Source: Clostridiales bacterium UBA1701 (GTDB lineage: Bacteria > Bacillota > Clostridia > Oscillospirales > Oscillospiraceae). From it: a stretch of 42,936 bases of DNA. The notes below the pieces were generated by a model. The model ran no database searches, was not told where the DNA came from, and saw only the letters and a list, made by a program, of their open reading frames with translations. A program made the translations under genes and the position numbers. The number at the start of each line of letters is the position of its first letter. The first letter of the stretch is position 1. Shown piece by piece: positions 23,201-30,781 of the stretch. The DNA is taken from the NCBI GenBank assembly GCA_002320035.1, contig DCJL01000022.1:67478-110413 (forward strand), given 5' to 3'.

Positions 23201-24791
23201 CTGTTCCACGCCCGGCGTGTCCCTCATCTCTCCCCCGCCCCACCACGATATATATTCCATAGAAGACCTGGCCCAGCTCATATACGACCTCAAGTGCGCC
23301 AACCGCTACGCTGCCATCTCTGTGAAACTGGTAAGCGAGGCGGGCGTGGGTACCATCGCGGCGGGCGTGGCCAAGGCCGGGGCGCAGACGGTGCTCATCT
23401 CCGGCTACGACGGCGGCACCGGAGCCGCGCCCCAGAACTCCATCTATAACGCCGGCCTTCCCTGGGAGCTGGGTCTGGCAGAAGCCCACCAGACGCTTAT
23501 GAAGAACGGCCTGCGCTCCCGGGTGCGGCTGGAGGTGGACGGCAAACTGATGAACGGCCGGGATGTGGCCGTGGCCTGTATGCTGGGGGCGGAGGAATTC
23601 GGCTTTGCTACCGCTCCGCTGGTGGCCCTGGGCTGCCGCATGATGCGCCTGTGCAGCCGGGACACCTGCCCGCTGGGCATTGCCACCCAGAATCCGGCGC
23701 TGAGGAAAAATTTCGGCGGCAGGCCGGAATACGTTGTAAATTACATGCGCTTTGTGGCCCGGGAGCTGCGGGAGATCATGGCCTCGCTGGGCGTGCGCAC
23801 CGTGGACGGGCTTGTGGGCCGCACGGAGCTCCTGCGCCGCCGGGAGACAGAGGACGGCCGCGGTTCCCTTGTGGACCTCAGCGCCCTTCTGGCCCCCTCC
23901 GGAGACGGCCCCTCCCGCTTTGATAAAGAGGCCCTGCCGGACTTTGAGCTGGAAAACACTCTTGACCAGCGGGTATTCATGAAGCTGCTGGAGGGAAAGA
24001 AAAACACCGCCTCCGTCAAGGTCTGCTGCACCGACCGGGCCATCGGCACCCTCTTCGGCGCTGAGCTTACCCGCCGCTTCGGCGGCAGCCTGCCTGAGAA
24101 CAGCTACGTTATAAAATGCACCGGCGGCGCGGGCCAGTCCTTCGGCGCTTTCATCCCGGCCGGACTGAGTTTGGAGCTTGAGGGCGACAGTAACGACTAT
24201 CTGGGAAAGGGTCTCTCAGGAGGCCGCATCTCCGTGCGCCCGCCAAAACTGGGCGGCGGCGAAGGCGAGGACGTTATCATAGGCAACGTGGCCCTCTATG
24301 GGGCCACCGGCGGCAGCGCCTTCATTAGGGGCCGGGCCGGGGAACGTTTCTGCGTGCGCAACTCCGGGGCCGTAGCCGTGGTAGAGGGCGTGGGCGAGCA
24401 CGGCTGCGAGTATATGACCGGGGGCCGGGTGGTCATCCTGGGACCAACAGGGCGGAACTTTGCCGCGGGCATGTCCGGCGGCACGGCCTATGTGCTGGAC
24501 ACGGCGCACGACCTGTATCTGCGGGTCAACAAGGACATGGTGGACATCTGCCCCGTGTCCGAGAGCCACGACATAGCCGAGCTTCAGGAGCTTCTCATCC
24601 GCCATCTGGAGGCCACCGGCTCCCCGAAAGCCGAAGAGCTTCTGGCAGGCTTCCCGGAACGGGCGGAAGACTTTAAGAAGATCGTCCCCAGAGATTACAC
24701 GACCATGGCCGGACGCATCGCCAGGTACGAGGCCAGGGGCATCGCCCGGGACGAGGCGGAGCTGATGGCTTTTGAGGAGGGAGGACTCTGA
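20292..24791 (+). CDS. gltB: Glutamate synthase large (alpha) subunit
   Basis: A 1499-residue enzyme that moves the amide nitrogen of glutamine to 2-oxoglutarate, giving two glutamates. The start at 20292 follows GGGTGAAAG and leaves an 18-residue propeptide before C19 (DACGIG), the nucleophile of the class II amidotransferase domain exposed by cleavage. A central domain follows, then the FMN-binding synthase domain (SNSGEGGES, QIKMAQGAKPGEGGHLPG). The 3Fe-4S ligands are in CRMMRLC-SRDTC with PLG. The C-terminal GXGXG beta-helix domain has GAGQSFGAF and MSGGTAYVLD. Length matches the family. The gene overlaps nothing and sits one base before the small subunit. Ammonia released at the first domain travels through an internal tunnel to the synthase domain. 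Confidence 0.96.
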   Translation: MEDRQKNSLYDPRFEHDACGIGAVVDLKGGRSHKTVSDALSIVEKLRHRAGRDASGETGDGVGILLQVPHELFAAEAEARGLTLGGELDYGVGMFFLPRDRIRRSRCMKLFEILLGKEGMEPLFWRDVPTRPEILGQKALACMPYIAQIFVRRPGGVAPGLNFDRRLYIVRREFEQSVSDAYIASLSCRTIVYKGMFLVEQLRRFYPDLENSLCRSALALVHSRFSTNTFPSWERAHPNRLILHNGEINTIRGNIDRMLAREETMYSRLLAEDMDKVLPVVNSSGSDSAMLDNTLEFLMFSGMDLPLAVMVTIPEPWNGKRDMSRERRDMYHYYATMMEPWDGPAAILFSDGDSVGAVLDRNGLRPLRYYLTADRRLILSSEVGVMDIPPEQIAKRSRLEPGKMLLADVVDGRVRLDDEIKEAYSRYYPFGEWLDSELIKLSELPTAKKRLEETSQPLRDRLYKAFGWSYEEIKSSVLAMARTGAEPTEAMGADTPLAVLSDKHQPLFNYFKQMFAQVTNPPIDSLREKTVVDTTIYVGTDGNLLEAQAANCRVLELAGPILSGMELMKIKALDKPGLKSAVISLLYYKNTSLERALDALFVSCDKAYRAGANIMILSDRGVDENHTAIPSLLAVSALEQYLVRTKKRTAVSVILESAEPRSVHHFAALLGYGATAVNPYLAHECIGEMIGMGLLDRDYYAAVDAYDRAVLDGVVKIASKMGISTIQSYRSAQIFEAVGINRDVTERYFGGTVSRVGGVGMAEIAEAVILQHDMGFDPMGLPIDPATDSQGLHFLRSGMGAEEHLWDPMTILTLQSAVKSGSYDEYKEYARLSLHESTPCSLRSLLEFNTAGATPIPIEEVEPEGEIMKRFKTGAMSYGSISQEAHECLALAMNAIGGKSNSGEGGESRDRLGTNRNSAVKQVASGRFGVTSEYLVSAEEIQIKMAQGAKPGEGGHLPGSKVWPWIARTRCSTPGVSLISPPPHHDIYSIEDLAQLIYDLKCANRYAAISVKLVSEAGVGTIAAGVAKAGAQTVLISGYDGGTGAAPQNSIYNAGLPWELGLAEAHQTLMKNGLRSRVRLEVDGKLMNGRDVAVACMLGAEEFGFATAPLVALGCRMMRLCSRDTCPLGIATQNPALRKNFGGRPEYVVNYMRFVARELREIMASLGVRTVDGLVGRTELLRRRETEDGRGSLVDLSALLAPSGDGPSRFDKEALPDFELENTLDQRVFMKLLEGKKNTASVKVCCTDRAIGTLFGAELTRRFGGSLPENSYVIKCTGGAGQSFGAFIPAGLSLELEGDSNDYLGKGLSGGRISVRPPKLGGGEGEDVIIGNVALYGATGGSAFIRGRAGERFCVRNSGAVAVVEGVGEHGCEYMTGGRVVILGPTGRNFAAGMSGGTAYVLDTAHDLYLRVNKDMVDICPVSESHDIAELQELLIRHLEATGSPKAEELLAGFPERAEDFKKIVPRDYTTMAGRIARYEARGIARDEAELMAFEEGGL

Positions 24792-24792
24792 T

Positions 24793-25530
24793 ATGACGGA
24801 AAGCATAAAAGAACGGCAGGCCCAGGGCAGCCGCTGTTTGGGCTGCGGCGTACCCTTTTGCCAGGCGGGCATGGTTTTCCACGGCAGGCGGCTGGGCTGC
24901 CCGCTGCACAATCTCATCCCCGAATGGAACGATATGCTCCGCCGGGGAAACCCGGAGCACGCCCTCTCCCGGCTTCTCAAGGTGAACCCCTTCCCGGAGT
25001 TTACAGGCCGGGTCTGCCCCGCTTTCTGTCGGCGGGCCTGCGTTCTGGGCCAGAGCGGGGAGCCGGTGGATATAAAGGCAAACGAGCTTTTTATCATAGA
25101 GTTTGCTTTTGAAAAGGGCCTCATGCTCCCTCACATTCCCGAAACCCGATCGGGAAAGACCGCCGCCGTCATCGGCGGCGGCCCCGCAGGCATGACGGCC
25201 GCCTGGTATCTCAACCGCCGGGGCCACCGGGTAACGGTTTTTGATGCGGGCAGCGAGCCGGGAGGCCAGCTCCTCAAAATCCCCGCCGCCCAGCTTTCGC
25301 CGGAGATCGTCCGCCGCAGGGTTCGGCTCATGGAGGAGGAGGGCGTAAGCTTCCGATGCGGCGCCGCCGTCCGGGCGGAGGAGCTGGAGAAGGACTTCGA
25401 CACGGCGCTGTCCTGCACGGGGCCGGAGTCGAAAAAGGAATCCCTCGTGGTCCTCGCCATCTGCCGGGGCAAGGAGCAGGCCGCCCGGGCGGACAGGGAA
25501 CTGATGGGCTATACCAGCATCGAGCTGTAA
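24793..25530 (+). CDS. gltD: Glutamate synthase small-subunit homologue lacking the NAD(P)H domain
   Basis: The protein has 245 residues against about 470-490 for normal GltD. The N-terminal part is intact: cysteines for two [4Fe-4S] clusters (CLGCGVPFCQAG, CPLHNLIPEW, VCPAFCRRAC) and the FAD motif AVIGGGPAGMTAAWYL (about 123-138). It continues through GGQLLKIPAAQLSPEIVRRR to FDTALSCTG (about 207-215). There it jumps directly to the family's last segment, KKESLVVLAICRGKEQAARA and ELMG. The second Rossmann (NAD(P)H) domain and part of the FAD domain, some 200 residues or more, are missing without loss of frame. It begins one base after gltB stops. It may be a working ferredoxin-type electron-transfer subunit, or a deleted, damaged NADPH-dependent one. 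Confidence 0.85.
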   Translation: MTESIKERQAQGSRCLGCGVPFCQAGMVFHGRRLGCPLHNLIPEWNDMLRRGNPEHALSRLLKVNPFPEFTGRVCPAFCRRACVLGQSGEPVDIKANELFIIEFAFEKGLMLPHIPETRSGKTAAVIGGGPAGMTAAWYLNRRGHRVTVFDAGSEPGGQLLKIPAAQLSPEIVRRRVRLMEEEGVSFRCGAAVRAEELEKDFDTALSCTGPESKKESLVVLAICRGKEQAARADRELMGYTSIEL

Positions 25531-25570
25531 AAAATGCCTCTGAAACATTTCTGAATATCCGCCGTCATAT

Positions 25571-25599
25571 AAGCGCCGGGGAAAATCTCCCCGGCGCTT
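25571..25599 (+). terminator. Terminator after gltBD
   Basis: Twelve-bp stem AAGCGCCGGGGA (25571-25582) / TCCCCGGCGCTT (25588-25599) with loop AAATC. The T-run is only TT, so it is strong in structure but weak in tract. Confidence 0.6.
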
Positions 25600-25651
25600 C
25601 GTGGGCGGCAATATTAATATATCTTCACTTTTATTTTGTGCGAAGCTGCGT

Positions 25652-25657
25652 TATAAT
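25652..25657 (+). promoter_or_regulatory. -10 element before the class B sortase
   Basis: Perfect TATAAT 33 bases before the GTG start. No convincing -35 was found. Confidence 0.4.
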
Positions 25658-25689
25658 GGGTCCTGTAAGAAAGGAAGGAGGCCGTATAT

Positions 25690-26457
25690 GTGAAAAAATC
25701 TGTAAAGATTCTTCTCTCAATTTTATGTGTGGCCTTTGTATGTGTGTTTGCTTTCAGCGGCTATAAGCTGTACAGCATAATGCATGAATACAAGGTTTCG
25801 GAAGGAAAGTATAACGACCTTAACAGTAAGTTTGTCACCGCCGGAGGCAAAAACAGCGGCGAGGACGGCCCGCTTAAAAACGAGGAGACTTCTCCCATCT
25901 CTGTTGATTTCGACGCGCTTCTCGCAGAGTCGGACGATGTGGTGGGCTGGATACACAGCGAAAACACCGCGATCGATTACCCTGTGGTCAAGGCCGAGGA
26001 TAATTTCTATTATCTCCACCGCTTCATAGACGGAAGCTACAACGGCGGCGGCTCCATATTTCTGGACTGTCTCTGCGCAGGTGATTTTTCCGGTAAAAAC
26101 ACCGTCATATACGGACACAATATGAACGACGGCTCCATGTTCGCCAGTCTCCGGGATTATCGCGAGGACGGGTACTATGCCGAGCATCCCAAGCTCTACC
26201 TGAACACGCCCACCCAGAATTACAGAATCGAAGTCTTTGCCGGCTATGTGACGGATGCCGATTCCGATACATACGACATCGGATTCACGGACGACGCGGC
26301 CTATCTTGCTTTTTTGGAGAAGATGCGCTCCCAGTCCGACTTTGAGACCAATGTGGAGCTGACGGCAGAGGACAGGATCGTGACCCTCTCCACCTGCTCC
26401 TATGAGTACTACGACGCCAGGTATGTAATTCAGGGCAAGCTGGTGCCCATAAACTAA
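25690..26457 (+). CDS. srtB: Class B sortase
   Basis: A 255-residue membrane transpeptidase. It starts at GTG 25690 behind GGAAGGAGG (25673-25681); the ATG two bases earlier meets TGA at once. One N-terminal membrane helix (about 5-25) is followed by a linker and the SrtB domain from about 72. Catalytic residues: H143 (VIYGHNMNDGSMF), C236 (TLSTCSYEY) and R244 (DARYVIQGKL). The class B helix insertions (YYAEHPKLYLNT, FETNVEL) are present. It sits 194 bases upstream of a wall protein with an NSPKTG sorting signal, its probable substrate. Class B enzymes usually anchor one or a few substrates with NPQTN/NPKTG-like signals. Confidence 0.93.
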   Translation: MKKSVKILLSILCVAFVCVFAFSGYKLYSIMHEYKVSEGKYNDLNSKFVTAGGKNSGEDGPLKNEETSPISVDFDALLAESDDVVGWIHSENTAIDYPVVKAEDNFYYLHRFIDGSYNGGGSIFLDCLCAGDFSGKNTVIYGHNMNDGSMFASLRDYREDGYYAEHPKLYLNTPTQNYRIEVFAGYVTDADSDTYDIGFTDDAAYLAFLEKMRSQSDFETNVELTAEDRIVTLSTCSYEYYDARYVIQGKLVPIN

Positions 26458-26505
26458 GCGGATAAAGAATTATGTAAATTTAAGAATTCTTTTGAATTTT
26501 AACTA

Positions 26506-26534
26506 TTGCTTTTTCGCATATGATTTACTATAAT
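26506..26534 (+). promoter_or_regulatory. Promoter of the MBG-repeat wall protein
   Basis: TTGCTT (26506-26511), 17 bases, TATAAT (26529-26534). The predicted leader is about 110 bases and shows no riboswitch that I recognise. It allows expression apart from the sortase. Confidence 0.65.
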
Positions 26535-26651
26535 GAATTTGCGATAGGTTACAAAGCGGTTAAATTTTATGACAAGTTTTTCCCGACCGGGGATTTCTCC
26601 CTGTAAAAATAAATCGCGCGTAAAAAACATTTCTTTTTGAGGTGATCAAAT

Positions 26652-29564
26652 ATGAAGAAGAAATCCAAAGTACTGTTCAGCTTCCTGTTTGTGCTGGTGT
26701 TTATGGTCCAGCTCATAGGCAGCGCTTTTGCCGCCGCGCCGGATGGTGCCTTTGAAGCGCCCGCAGAGGCCACCCTGAGCTACAAGCTCAGCGCCGTAGT
26801 TCCCGGCGAAGGCGGCAATCCGGAAACCAGGGAAGTAAAGGCCGAGGATGAGGCTACTACTTTCGGTGAAGGCAAGTCCTGTGCCGTGATGCTCGGGGAC
26901 AAGGCTCTTGACCGCGCCGGCACCAACCCTCTGACCGATCTGCTTGCGAAAAATGTGGGCATTACTCCCCCTGAGGGCTGGTATGTCTCCGCGCTCAGTC
27001 TGCGCGCCGCCGATAGCACCGAAAGCAGCGCAGATCTGCTGAAGCGGGCCACCGCCTCCATCTACTCCGCTGATCTCAGCCTGGAAAGCGAGGATCTCAC
27101 CGTCCGCAGCGATGCCGGAACCTTCCTTGACATGGGCATTTTCTCCGGCGATGTAATCGGGGCCTCCGCTTTCACGCTTGACATTACGCTCTCCCCCATT
27201 GACCCTGAGGCCACAATTGTCGTAAGCAAGGACGGGGCACCGGTCTCCAGCGAAGTTACCCCCGAGGCGGCGGCTCCCGATTCCGATTACAAGCAGTTTG
27301 CTGGCTGGCTGCTGACCTATGAAAACGGCTCCAGCGTTCTTGTTGGCGCAGAGGCCCCGATCAAGCCCTATGCCAGCTGCAGCCTCACCCCTGTGTTTAC
27401 TGACATTATTTACAGCGGAACTCTTACTGCCGATAGCTTGAGCATTGCCGCAGGCGAAGAAATCAGCTTCACCAGCGTTCTCTCCGGGCTTGATGAAAGC
27501 TTCACCGTAAAGGACGTTGCCTACGAGCTTAAGAGCGGCGAAGAGACCGTGGATGCGGCTTCCGTGACCGAGGGCAGCTACACCATCAATATTATCTCCG
27601 CAAAGCTCTATAAGGGCGACGCGGAGGTTCCCGCCGGGAACAGTTCTCTCACCTTCGCGCCCGGCACCCTGACCGTGACCGCCGCCCAGACCCCCATTGT
27701 CAAGGTCCCCCTTACCGTGACCGCCAAGGCTCCCATCTATGATGAGGCTGCCAAGACCTACAAGCTGGCCGAGTCCGAGACCGACCGCTATTCCATTGAA
27801 GGCACTCTGGCCGAGGGCGACGTTGCTGTCATCACCGTGGAACTGGTCGAAGAACCCGCAGGCAGCTTTACCGCCAAGGTTACTTCCGTTGTAATTAACA
27901 ACGGTGAGACCGACGTCAGCGGGAATTACGAAATCACCATGAACCCTTCCGACACTGTTACCGTCCCCGAGACGCCCGCCGAGCCCATTGCCATCACTGT
28001 TACCGCCAACAAGCCCGTCCTGGGCGCTGACGGCAAGACCTATAATAATGACGGCGCCACCATTACCAGCGGCACACTGGTTGATGAAGATAAGATAGGT
28101 GAACTGAGCTTTGAGCCCCTGGAGCTGAAGGACGGCAAGTATGTCTCCGTTCTCTCCTCCGTCAAGATCGTCGACAAGGACGGCAAGGCCGTCGACGAGA
28201 ACAAGTACAAGATTACCTTGGCAAACTCTGAGCCTGTCACCCCTGAGACTCCCGAGATTGAGCGCGGTGAAATCACCGTGAAGGCCAAGGACCGCAGCGC
28301 CTCCTATGACGGCACCGAGATCAAGGCAAACGATTATGAGATCAGCTCCGGCGCGCTGGCCGAGGGCGACAAAATGGAAGTCAGCTATGAGGGCGGCTCC
28401 ACCAATGTCACCTCCTCCCCCGTTGAGAGCAAGCCTGTGGTCGTCATCAAGGACAGCGCCGGCAAGGATGTGACCTCTGAATACACCGTCAAGACCGAGG
28501 CCGGCAAGGTCACCGTCACCAAGCGTGACGCCACCGTTACCGCGAATCCCGTTGAAAAGGCTTATAACGGCGAGGCTTTCTCCCTGGGCAAGGAGGGCAA
28601 GCTGAGCCAGAGCGGGCTTGCAAGCGGGCACAAGGCCGTTATCAAGGCCTGGTACACCGCCCAGAACGGTAAAAAGGTCAGTGCAGTGGAGGCCGGGCAG
28701 TACGATGTTGTTCTCAGCTCCGTCGTTATTCAGGACGCCCAGGGAAATGAGGTCACCGCCAACTACAACCTGACCGTCAAGAACGGCACCCTGACCATCA
28801 AGGCCCCCACCACCGCCATCGACATCACTCTCACCGCCGATTCCCAGACCTGGGTTTACGACGGCAAGGCTCACTCCGTCACCACCTATAAGATCACCAG
28901 CGGCAAGCTGGCCGACGGCGACAAGATTGAATCTGTGAAAGTCAGCGGCACCATTACCAACGCCGGTACTGCCAAGAATGAAATTTCCGGCGCGGTCATC
29001 AAGAACGGCGGCAGCGCTGTATCCGGCGGCAAGTACAACATCACCTATGTTGCCGGCACCCTCACCGTCACCAAGGCGCCCCTTACCCTCACCGCCGAGT
29101 CCGACAGCAAGACCTATGACGGCAAGAAGATCGACAACAAGAACGTCTCCGCTACCAAGCTTGCAAATCCCGACCACAAGATAAGCGTTACTCTGGGCGT
29201 ATTTGACAAGGACGGCAAGGAGCTGCAGAACGGCGCCGTAAATCCCGGCACCTATACCAAGAAGATCAAGAGCTATGTCATCAAGGCCGGCGAGACTGAT
29301 GTCACCGCCAACTACGACGTTAAAACCGTGGATGGCACCCTGACCATCAAGCCCAGCGATAAGAACAATTCCAACAGCCCCAAGACTGGCGACACCGCTA
29401 ATCTCGGCCTTTGGATTGGCCTGCTGGCCGGCTCCGCTGTTCTGGTTCTGGCTATCGTCGCTTTCGTTGTTATCAAGAACAAAAAGAAGAACGCGGGTAT
29501 CCCCACCGAGGAAACCGATATTCCCAGGGACGATGACCCGAACGACAGCAATGACCTGAACTAA
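26652..29564 (+). CDS. MBG-repeat cell-wall-anchored surface protein
   Basis: The protein has 970 residues; the ATG follows GAGGTGATC. The signal peptide is about residues 1-28 (MKKKSKVLFSFLFVLVFMV, ending AFAA). The N-terminal 220 residues are unique; a short repeat-like FAGWLLTYENG piece follows. From about 250 to 905 lie MBG/YDG-type repeats of about 80-100 residues. They recur as TAxxxxxxYDGK or YNG, then SGxLAxGDK, then a strand with NYxLTVKNGTLTIK or similar. The sorting signal NSPKTGD begins near residue 908, followed by a hydrophobic helix and KNKKK. Unusually, some 23 further residues, rich in Asp and Pro, follow the basic stop. Codon choice leans strongly to AAG, ACC and GTC, which suggests high expression. 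The ligand is unknown. Confidence 0.9.
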   Translation: MKKKSKVLFSFLFVLVFMVQLIGSAFAAAPDGAFEAPAEATLSYKLSAVVPGEGGNPETREVKAEDEATTFGEGKSCAVMLGDKALDRAGTNPLTDLLAKNVGITPPEGWYVSALSLRAADSTESSADLLKRATASIYSADLSLESEDLTVRSDAGTFLDMGIFSGDVIGASAFTLDITLSPIDPEATIVVSKDGAPVSSEVTPEAAAPDSDYKQFAGWLLTYENGSSVLVGAEAPIKPYASCSLTPVFTDIIYSGTLTADSLSIAAGEEISFTSVLSGLDESFTVKDVAYELKSGEETVDAASVTEGSYTINIISAKLYKGDAEVPAGNSSLTFAPGTLTVTAAQTPIVKVPLTVTAKAPIYDEAAKTYKLAESETDRYSIEGTLAEGDVAVITVELVEEPAGSFTAKVTSVVINNGETDVSGNYEITMNPSDTVTVPETPAEPIAITVTANKPVLGADGKTYNNDGATITSGTLVDEDKIGELSFEPLELKDGKYVSVLSSVKIVDKDGKAVDENKYKITLANSEPVTPETPEIERGEITVKAKDRSASYDGTEIKANDYEISSGALAEGDKMEVSYEGGSTNVTSSPVESKPVVVIKDSAGKDVTSEYTVKTEAGKVTVTKRDATVTANPVEKAYNGEAFSLGKEGKLSQSGLASGHKAVIKAWYTAQNGKKVSAVEAGQYDVVLSSVVIQDAQGNEVTANYNLTVKNGTLTIKAPTTAIDITLTADSQTWVYDGKAHSVTTYKITSGKLADGDKIESVKVSGTITNAGTAKNEISGAVIKNGGSAVSGGKYNITYVAGTLTVTKAPLTLTAESDSKTYDGKKIDNKNVSATKLANPDHKISVTLGVFDKDGKELQNGAVNPGTYTKKIKSYVIKAGETDVTANYDVKTVDGTLTIKPSDKNNSNSPKTGDTANLGLWIGLLAGSAVLVLAIVAFVVIKNKKKNAGIPTEETDIPRDDDPNDSNDLN

Positions 29565-29586
29565 ACCAGGCAAATAACTAAAGTTA

Positions 29587-29615
29587 AGCCCCGGAAGAAA
29601 ATCTTCCGGGGCTTC
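29587..29615. terminator. Bidirectional terminator between wall protein and aro operon
   Basis: Thirteen-bp perfect stem AAGCCCCGGAAGA (29587-29599) / TCTTCCGGGGCTT (29603-29615) with loop AAA. It separates convergent genes ending at 29564 and 29628. T-runs are short on both sides. Confidence 0.75.
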
Positions 29616-29627
29616 CACATTTTCGAT

Positions 29628-30335
29628 TCAAAGCAGGGAGGAAAGCCAGCCTGCCAGAGGGAAATAGGCCAGCGGCAGGAACACCGCCGGGAGCATATTG
29701 GCTACCTTGATCCGCTCCCCGAGGCCCAGCATGTTCAGGGCCATGCCTATGAGGATGGTTCCGCCTACGGCGGACATCTCTGCGACCGCCGCCGGGCTGA
29801 GGGCTGGGGCCAACAGGCCCGAGAGCAGGGTCAGCCCGCCCTGGAAGACCAGGATAAAGGCCGCCGAGCAGGTGACACCGAAGCCCATGGCCGCGCCGAA
29901 AGCCATGGAGGAAACAAAATCCAGGGCGCTTTTGGCATAGATAATGCCGTAATTATGATGAATTCCCGCCTCCAGGGAGCCCATTATGGTCATGGATCCG
30001 ATGCAGAAAAGGATGCAGGCGGAGACAAAGCCCTCGGTAAATCGGCTGTCGGAACCGGAATTCGGCACCAGCTTCGCTTTGAGGAAATCCCCGGCCCGCT
30101 CGATTCCGTCGTCGATGCGGATCAGCTCCCCAAGGGCCGTGCCCAGCGCCATGGAGAGAATGACGCAGAGCAGAGCCTCTGTCTCAAGGGCGCTGGAAAG
30201 GCCGATCACCGCCGTACACAGTGCCAAAGCCTTTATCAGCGCATTCTGGAAGCTCTCTTTCAGCCGGTTTCTCAGCAGGATCCCGATAAGGCTGCCCACG
30301 ATCACCGTGGCCATATTCACAAAAACAGCGATCAT
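29628..30335 (-). CDS. DUF554 family membrane protein
   Basis: A 235-residue integral membrane protein with about seven hydrophobic segments. It begins MIAVFVNMATVIVGSLIGILL with the conserved RNRLKESFQNALIKALALC segment, and carries LGELIRIDDGIERAG and CILFCIGSMTIMGSLEAG, typical of the YdfK/YqgA (DUF554) family. No function is established for the family; transport is often suspected. Its start overlaps the aroQ stop by four bases, so it is translated as the last gene of the aromatic operon. A role linked to aromatic compounds is possible but unsupported. Confidence 0.88.
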   Translation of the reverse strand: MIAVFVNMATVIVGSLIGILLRNRLKESFQNALIKALALCTAVIGLSSALETEALLCVILSMALGTALGELIRIDDGIERAGDFLKAKLVPNSGSDSRFTEGFVSACILFCIGSMTIMGSLEAGIHHNYGIIYAKSALDFVSSMAFGAAMGFGVTCSAAFILVFQGGLTLLSGLLAPALSPAAVAEMSAVGGTILIGMALNMLGLGERIKVANMLPAVFLPLAYFPLAGWLSSLL

Positions 30336-30781
30336 GCCCCGTTTCCTTTCCCGCTGAGATAATCCTTCAGAAACAGCAGCGCTTTCCGATAGCCCTCGAA
30401 GCCCAGCCCCTTATAGGTCTTTACGCAGGCCATCCCGGCGTAGGATATCTGCCGGAAATCCTCCCGGTTCCCCACGTCGGAGATATGCACCTCCACCGCC
30501 GGCAGAGCCACGGCCTTCAGCGCGTCCAGAATAGCCACGCTGGTGTGGGTATAGGCGGCGGGGTTTATGATGATCCCGTCAAAGTTCCCGTAGGCCTGCT
30601 GGATCTTATCTACGATATCTCCCTCGTGGTTGGACTGGAACAGCTCTCCCTCCACGCCTTCGGCCCGGAAGCTGTCCCAAATGAACTCCTGAAGCTGGGC
30701 GTAGCTGCCTTTGCCATAGACCTCCGGCTCCCGCAGGCCCAACATGTTGATATTGGGCCCGTTTATAACAAGTATTTTCAT
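30332..30781 (-). CDS. aroQ: Type II 3-dehydroquinate dehydratase
   Basis: A 149-residue dodecameric-type enzyme that removes water from 3-dehydroquinate, the third shikimate-pathway step. Conserved blocks: INGPNINMLGLREPEVYG with the catalytic Tyr, FQSNHEGDIVDKIQ, IINPAAYTHTSVAI with the catalytic His, and EVHISDVGNREDFR. The last block normally reads EVHxSN; Asp replaces Asn here, a small oddity in the substrate-binding loop. The gene overlaps the aroE/K fusion upstream and DUF554 downstream by four bases each. Confidence 0.95.
   Translation of the reverse strand: MKILVINGPNINMLGLREPEVYGKGSYAQLQEFIWDSFRAEGVEGELFQSNHEGDIVDKIQQAYGNFDGIIINPAAYTHTSVAILDALKAVALPAVEVHISDVGNREDFRQISYAGMACVKTYKGLGFEGYRKALLFLKDYLSGKGNGA

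Noticed and set aside
22047..23489. 480-codon minus-strand frame inside gltB
   Set aside because: Antisense shadow of a highly conserved gene; no domain and no start context.
26541..26651. Riboswitch in the long leader of the MBG-repeat gene
   Set aside because: No conserved c-di-GMP, SAM, lysine or other known core could be recognised; only a weak GGGGA/TCCCT hairpin.
26646..29618. 990-codon open frame on the minus strand opposite the MBG-repeat protein
   Set aside because: Low-complexity Gly/Ala/Val/Leu composition caused by strong codon bias of the real gene; no start signal, and it crosses the terminator at 29587-29615.
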